From Gnetum montanum (taxonomy: Eukaryota; Streptophyta; Gnetopsida; Gnetales; Gnetaceae), in NCBI GenBank assembly GCA_015680685.1, contig MNCI01002041.1, forward strand, positions 924,547 to 988,546: a stretch of DNA of 64,000 nucleotides, written 5' to 3'. The notes below the pieces were generated by a model. That model saw only the letters and a list, made by a program, of their open reading frames with translations, did no database searches and had not been told where the DNA came from. The translations under genes and the position numbers were made by a program. Below are positions 60,001 to 64,000 of this stretch, piece after piece. How positions within the stretch are numbered: the stretch's first letter is position 1; every line of letters starts with the position of its first letter.

Positions 60001-60833
60001 ATGATCCACTAACTCACGGTGGGTTGTTGGGCAGATGTCTGTGGCTGAATGACGGCTGTGGTCTGTTGGCTTGGAGGGGGCGGCAACGATAAAGTTTGCG
60101 CCAGATTTTGCACCGGGCGAGTTGTAAACATGGCTTGGGGTTGGACCTGAGGGATGAAATGAGGTACAGTGGATGCAGGGACCACCGATGGAATGCTGAT
60201 TACGCGTGGTGATGAGACCGCCCCCAGGTTATTTTGGGGTGGTATTTGCACCTGCAGGACGGATGACTGCGTAGTGACTTGCGAAATGGCAAGAATGTGA
60301 GTTTGGGTGGTCATGGCTGGATTAAGAGGGGCAGCTTCTCCTATAAGAGCAAACAAGGGATTTATGTATGTATGGGGACTAAGAGTGTGATATGAATGTT
60401 CAGACTAGGCTGCGAATTCATCATCTTCTTCCTCCCCGTTCTGAGGTTCCAGCATAGACCGTGTAGCCTGACTCCTAGCCATGACCAATTATGTTATGAT
60501 TTCATGGTAATGTTCTGTCAGGGGGATGATGTCGTAGGCGATAGGGGTGAAATCTTGACCCCCTTTGTGGATCAGCTCAAAGTTTCTTTTCGCTTTGATC
60601 TCAGCTCGGCTAAGAGCAAGCTTTGCCTGAATTTTGACGCAAATAAAATTATATTCCTCAGGCGTCACAACGATGAATACAGGATCTTTGCCCTGTAACC
60701 TCAACGAACAACGTGACAGTCCCTGAGGTCCTATAACACCAGAGGCTGGTCCAGTGGCGGCAATGGGATTCACAGATATGGCACCTGAGTCAGTGGTAAT
60801 CATGGCGGCTGTGGTTGTGTATGCAGAATCCAT
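57024..60833 (-). pseudogene. gag-protease polyprotein of element T
   Basis: Reverse strand from MDSAYTTTAAMITTDSGAIS at 60833. N-terminal domain (LRLQGKDPVFIVVTPEEYNF), long P/Q/T-rich linker, then capsid-like domain at 59621-59118 (FYQDDPISPAVPML, FTKYNGEGDPNAHLVTF, VQKFIQRWSATLNKIREPI). A nucleocapsid knuckle follows near 58640 (FCDYHQLCGHDTNYCWALKD, a CxxHxxxGHxxxxC pattern). Protease at about 57957-57180 has an active-site-like HVDDGMATNVIPYPIVDKLG and FNLILGRSW. It ends near 57024 (AIKKQLRISD*), in the same place as in E and N. Only a few stops and about two frameshifts interrupt it (near 60490, 60010, 58830, 57466). It is the best preserved gag-PR in the window and the reference for N and E. 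Confidence 0.9.
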
Positions 60834-61060
60834 TGGTCAAGTAGATTAACGGTGACAAATGACTAGATCTAAAAAGCGATGGACAAAGAAGATCGCAATT
60901 AGGCTTTCTACCCTATAGGATTCCAAAGGAATTGTTACTGTGACCGATCTACACCACATGATTTTTTGTAAACTTCCGTAGAGGTATTACGTTTACGTCT
61001 TAGAAATGTGGGTACAGATCGCTTACAGGGCTACCCATAAAAATACGAATTGGAGCCTAG

Positions 61061-61078
61061 GCCCTCCTTCTAGCGCCA
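61061..61078 (-). other. Primer-binding site of element T
   Basis: The reverse strand reads TGGCGCTAGAAGGAGGGC, six bases after the 5' LTR end. The tRNA is not assigned. Confidence 0.85.
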
Positions 61079-61084
61079 GAAAAC

Positions 61085-62657
61085 TGTAACGACAGAAAAT
61101 GTCGATAGTTGGAAAATACCAAACAAAATCCATGTACACAGTCTTAACCACGGATCCGTGCGAGGGCTGTGCTAGAGAAAATGAATCTGCAGTGCCCTGA
61201 ACGGTCTTGTCAATTAGACAGGGACTTACTAAATAAGTAAATCGACGAAGATTATAGATAACCTGTGGAACGATTTGATTCAATGAACCACGAAAGGAGA
61301 GGAAAACGATGTAGATAAATTGTAATAATGACAACATTAACATGACGAGGAGGATCAGATTAAAGAGAAATACGCAATTCCAAGATCTGTGCTTTGACCC
61401 AAAAACTAGGTATATTGTATACACCAATGGAAAAATTTTCACTTATCTTATACGGAACACACACAAAATAGCAAGAAAATTGCTCAGCAAGGAGTACAAA
61501 ATGAAGTTTGGTCTACCTTGTAAGCCAAAGATAGGATGCAAGGAAGGTTAAGCCTGAATGTCTATCAATCAACTATGTCTGATCAATAGATGTCGCCAAC
61601 CATACCAGATGATCTCTCGATCTCTGATCTATCCTCTTTTCCTTCGGTAGCCTCTGCTCAAAGCTACTGATGATCACCGATGGGGAGAATTGTGTTTTTT
61701 CGCCCAAAAGGTATGATCGCTCCTGCTACCAATGCTCAAAGATGTCTCTTATCTCTGCTCGAAGATGATAACTACCAAAAGTCCCAGAAGCCCCCCTTTG
61801 TTCTTCGTCAACTAGAGTATTTATAAGTTCCACAACACGTGGAGAAGGCATGGCCCTAATGACACGTGTCTCGAACCCTCAAAATACCGTTGACTTTTCC
61901 AATTTCATGTTGAAACTGACTATGTTGCATCACATTTCTGGAAGAAGGGACGAAGTACACTGTTAACACTTTTGCCAAAGCTGCTTCATGATTATGCACA
62001 ACACGCTCATCAGCGTATTGTGCATGTGGATAGCAGATGCGTAACTGCTTTAGCCGGGTTTACGCTATATTACACTTGTTTACACTGCGTTACGTGGTAG
62101 AGCGTAATAGAGCATGGGAGTAGTCGGTACCAGCTATTTTATGCTTGTTTACACCACAGAGCGTAATAGAGCGTAAAAAATGGTCAACTTCCAATAAATT
62201 ACGCTTCTCTACGCTATGTAGCGTAATGAGCATAAAGCGACCAATCTGCAAAAAGAATAAATCAATCTGCTGCGCTTCCTTTGACTCTGACTTTTCTTTT
62301 CTTGAAGCTCGTTACGCTGCTCTACGTAACAGAGCGTAAACTCAGCCCTGAGCAAAGGATTTAGTCGAATATGCAACATGTTGCATATTACAGTGTTTAG
62401 GCCTTAAACTTCATCAAATCTGTTGAAGTAAGTCACCTTCTGATATCAGACTATGTTAAGCAGAATTACGCTAAGCGACACTACGCTATGTTGCATAATG
62501 TAGCGTAAAGAGAGAAGTTTTGAAATCTGTAAGGAACTTGGAGACTTGATGCAGCATGTCTCTTTGCCTTGCTTTGCCTTCTGGAATTTTGCTGTGAACT
62601 TTCACCCAAATCGTGAATCTTCGCCTTAGGCCAATTCACAATTTCTACGGTGTTTCA
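61085..62657 (-). repeat. 5' LTR of element T
   Basis: Same length (1573) and ends as 45039-46611. The palindrome array TTACGCT ... AGCGTAA (about 62050-62510) is cleaner here than in the other copy, keeping more CG dinucleotides. Confidence 0.92.
61818..61825 (-). promoter_or_regulatory. TATA box in 5' LTR of element T
   Basis: TATAAATA on the reverse strand; expected to drive gag-pol transcription toward lower coordinates. Confidence 0.6.
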
Positions 62658-62662
62658 AGGAG
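62658..62662. other. Target-site duplication of element T, right copy
   Basis: AGGAG, identical to 45034-45038. Confidence 0.9.
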
Positions 62663-62812
62663 GGCTTTAGGCTGGCCTCCAAACATCATAGAATCTCCTC
62701 CATGGGCACATTTCCCCAATCCTCCTCTAGGCCAAGATCAATACCAGCAAAGGTTTTACCCTTGTCCATCAAGGTCCAGGTAGGGTGCTCAAGAGAGAAC
62801 ATACTTGTCAAA
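62663..62812 (-). pseudogene. Penultimate exon of the antisense gene in element E (right of T)
   Basis: The reverse strand reads EHPTWTLMDKGKTFAGIDLG, then EDWGNVPMEEIL, aligning with EPPRWTSVEKGKVKVGTTLG ... ELTEDEIM of the antisense gene in T. The exon continues across the T insertion to 45029-45038 and a GTGAGT donor at 45023-45028, again in phase 0. This is the right-hand stub of element E. Confidence 0.7.
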
Positions 62813-62815
62813 GCT

Positions 62816-62877
62816 TGATGAGACATGAAATTGCTCATATTACTGGCGGTCACCTTAAGGCATCCATGATAATGCAC
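62816..62877. repeat. Copy of an LTR start
   Basis: TGATGAGACATGAAATTGCTC and about 40 following bases recur at 63237 with few changes. It joins the end of E directly. Confidence 0.7.
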
Positions 62878-62880
62878 CCA

Positions 62881-63060
62881 CGAGAAGGCTGACTGGGCTG
62901 CCTCTCTAGCACAAGTGCAAACTTACACACATGCTAAGGCACTCAAGGCCTTACAAGAGGAGAAACTCTAGGCCATACTTTAACGCTATCAAATCCCAAG
63001 ACCTGGAGTGCAAGAAAAGGGAAAGACACCTATGGAGGAGTCACTACCACCAGGAACTAC
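62881..63060 (+). pseudogene. C-terminal coding remnant of the rightmost element
   Basis: Reads DWAASLAQVQTYTHAKALKA, then LQEEKL and, after two TAG codons, KGKTPMEESLPPGTT*. The T-Y-x-H-x-K-A-x-x-x-L-x-E-E pattern resembles 31110-31180 of the decayed coding region further left. A purine run (ATGGGGGTA) and an LTR start follow, so this is the 3' end of an element. Confidence 0.45.
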
Positions 63061-63289
63061 ATGAGTTCCAAATTTTTGTAAATATTTTGTGTGTTGTGTC
63101 TTTGTTTTATTTTCTTCCCACACTGCGGCATCATCCCATTTTTCCATCTAATAATCCCATACCTATCCACTGTGTAATCAATGTAGCTTGTTCTCACTTT
63201 AACTCGAGGATGAGTTTTCATTTAGTCATGGGGGTATGATGAGACATGAAATTGCTCATATTGTTGGCGATCGCCTTAAGGCACCCATG

Positions 63290-63420
63290 TTATATCATGG
63301 GTCGCGATATTGCGTATGCGATATATCATGGGTTGCGATATCGCGTATGCGATATATCATGGGCCACGATAACGCGTACGCGATATCTCATCTGCCCACA
63401 ATATCACGTAAGCGATATCA
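63290..63420. repeat. Palindromic tandem repeat around GCGATATATC
   Basis: Four units of about 31-33 bases, each with CGCGATAT..CGTATGCGATATATCAT or a variant. The inner GCGATAT/ATATCGC are inverted pairs. Located upstream of a TATA box. Confidence 0.85.
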
Positions 63421-63437
63421 CAGTCAGCCACAATTTC

Positions 63438-63445
63438 TATAAATA
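63438..63445 (+). promoter_or_regulatory. TATA box of the rightmost LTR
   Basis: TATAAATA followed by AGAGG, just downstream of the palindromic array. Confidence 0.55.
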
Positions 63446-63764
63446 AGAGGCAGCTCTCCCTCATTTGACATCCCAGTTTAAAAGTAGCGAAGCTCTGGTA
63501 GTTTGATCCCTCCAGAGTTAGATTTTTTTCCCGTGTCTGCCCACAGTGTGGTGAATGTAATTGTACAGTGTCTTTATTCGAGTGTGCCGTACTTGGACAC
63601 GCACACGACCGGCAATAAAGATCGAGATTACTTCATCATTGCAACATTCACTTTGTTATTTATTTATCTATTATTTATTTAATGTTATTTATTATTTTCT
63701 CTCTCACCCTTAAACTCCTAGAACGTGGAACAAGTACGACTTGATTACGAGCATTTAAGTGTGA

Positions 63765-63890
63765 CTGCTTGGTAGCCCAGTGATGTAGCTAGGATCTACG
63801 CTTGATAACCCGGTGGCGTATCTGGGATCTGCGCTTGGCAATCCTAGTGGCGTACCTAGGACCTACGCTTGGTAGTCACAGTGGTAGTCA
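63765..63890 (+). repeat. Tandem repeat of about 34 bases
   Basis: Three to four units of the type CGCTTGGTAGCCCAGTGGCG followed by TAGCTGGGATCTA. Probably in the leader of the rightmost element. Confidence 0.75.
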
Positions 63891-64000
63891 TGCACGAAGT
63901 CCAAGATGTGTATGGTTGATCAAGGAATCGGTTGCTCGTCGCACTTAGGCTAGATTAGATTTTCTTACCCTTTTCCTCCTAGTTTAGTTTAGTTAATATT

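Larger units (their letters stand above)
45039..62657 (-). mobile_element. Element T: complete Tat/Ogre-type LTR retrotransposon with an antisense spliced gene
   Basis: 17,619 bases on the reverse strand: 5' LTR 61085-62657, primer site 61078, gag-protease, minisatellite, antisense gene (forward strand), RT-RNaseH-aRNaseH-integrase, minisatellite, polypurine tract and 3' LTR 45039-46611. Both LTRs are 1573 bases and the target duplication is AGGAG. In the first 120 aligned LTR bases I count nine differences, all transitions. RT and integrase catalytic residues are intact, although stops are present, so T is the youngest large insertion here. It sits in an exon of E's antisense gene. Confidence 0.92.
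63237..64000 (+). repeat. LTR of a further element, running off the right edge or ending near 63650
   Basis: Starts TGATGAGACATGAAATTGC after the purine run at 63226-63234. Contains a palindromic tandem array, a TATA box, an AATAAA at about 63614 and a T-rich stretch. I cannot fix its end. Confidence 0.5.

Noticed and set aside
61023-61442. 139-codon reverse ORF in the 5' LTR of T (and its 123-codon partner at 45025-45396)
   Set aside because: It lies in R-U5 of the LTR, has no recognisable domain and is present twice only because the LTR is duplicated. No evidence of coding.
63290-63420. Considered as a CRISPR-like array
   Set aside because: Units are contiguous and palindromic with no unique spacers, in a plant LTR context.

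Overview
The window looks like plant nuclear DNA from a large, repeat-rich genome. Essentially all of it is nested Ty3/gypsy LTR retrotransposons in different stages of decay. I found no intact host gene, no tRNA or rRNA gene and no CRISPR array. The evidence for a plant is the element classes: a chromovirus with an initiator-Met-type primer site, Tat/Ogre-type elements with a second RNase H, and elements with an Asp-tRNA-type primer site. Decay through CAG to TAG changes also fits CHG methylation. A gymnosperm or another giant-genome plant is plausible, but the sequence does not prove it.

Layout. 1-5.2 kb: reverse-strand element A (gag-protease and 5' LTR). 6.48-28.76 kb: chromovirus C (forward), flanked by the target duplication ATTTC. 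Its 5' LTR is split by a 13.4-kb insert made of a deleted Tat element N (7.2-17.6 kb, forward) and a fragment of an A-like element B (17.6-20.45 kb, reverse). 28.9-31.7 kb: a decayed coding region of unknown type. 31.7-45.0 kb plus a stub at 62.66-62.81 kb: Tat element E, whose order is circularly permuted (RT-RNaseH-integrase, LTR, gag-protease, antisense gene). 45.04-62.66 kb: a complete Tat element T (reverse, 17.6 kb, two 1573-bp LTRs, target duplication AGGAG), inserted into an exon of E's antisense gene. 62.8-64 kb: the 3' end and LTR of a further element with palindromic tandem repeats.

The most interesting object is the antisense gene of T (52306-56473, forward strand). It lies between protease and reverse transcriptase, on the strand opposite to gag-pol. 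I can read it as about eight exons. Most of its splice junctions keep the reading phase. Its N-terminal part resembles an FCP1/CTD-phosphatase-like HAD domain with most catalytic residues lost. The middle is of unknown type and the C-terminal part is coiled-coil-like and acidic. Its last exons, with the same intron position and phase, recur in element E, so the gene belongs to the family and is not a one-off capture. Sense gag-pol appears to have a 3' splice site just before the RT domain in both T and E, so the antisense gene may lie inside a sense-strand intron, as the PR-RT intron of Ogre elements would suggest.

The Tat elements N, E and T share other architecture: the same primer-site and polypurine motifs, one minisatellite after protease and another after integrase, and LTR U3 regions made of short palindrome arrays that share an ACGCT core but differ between copies.
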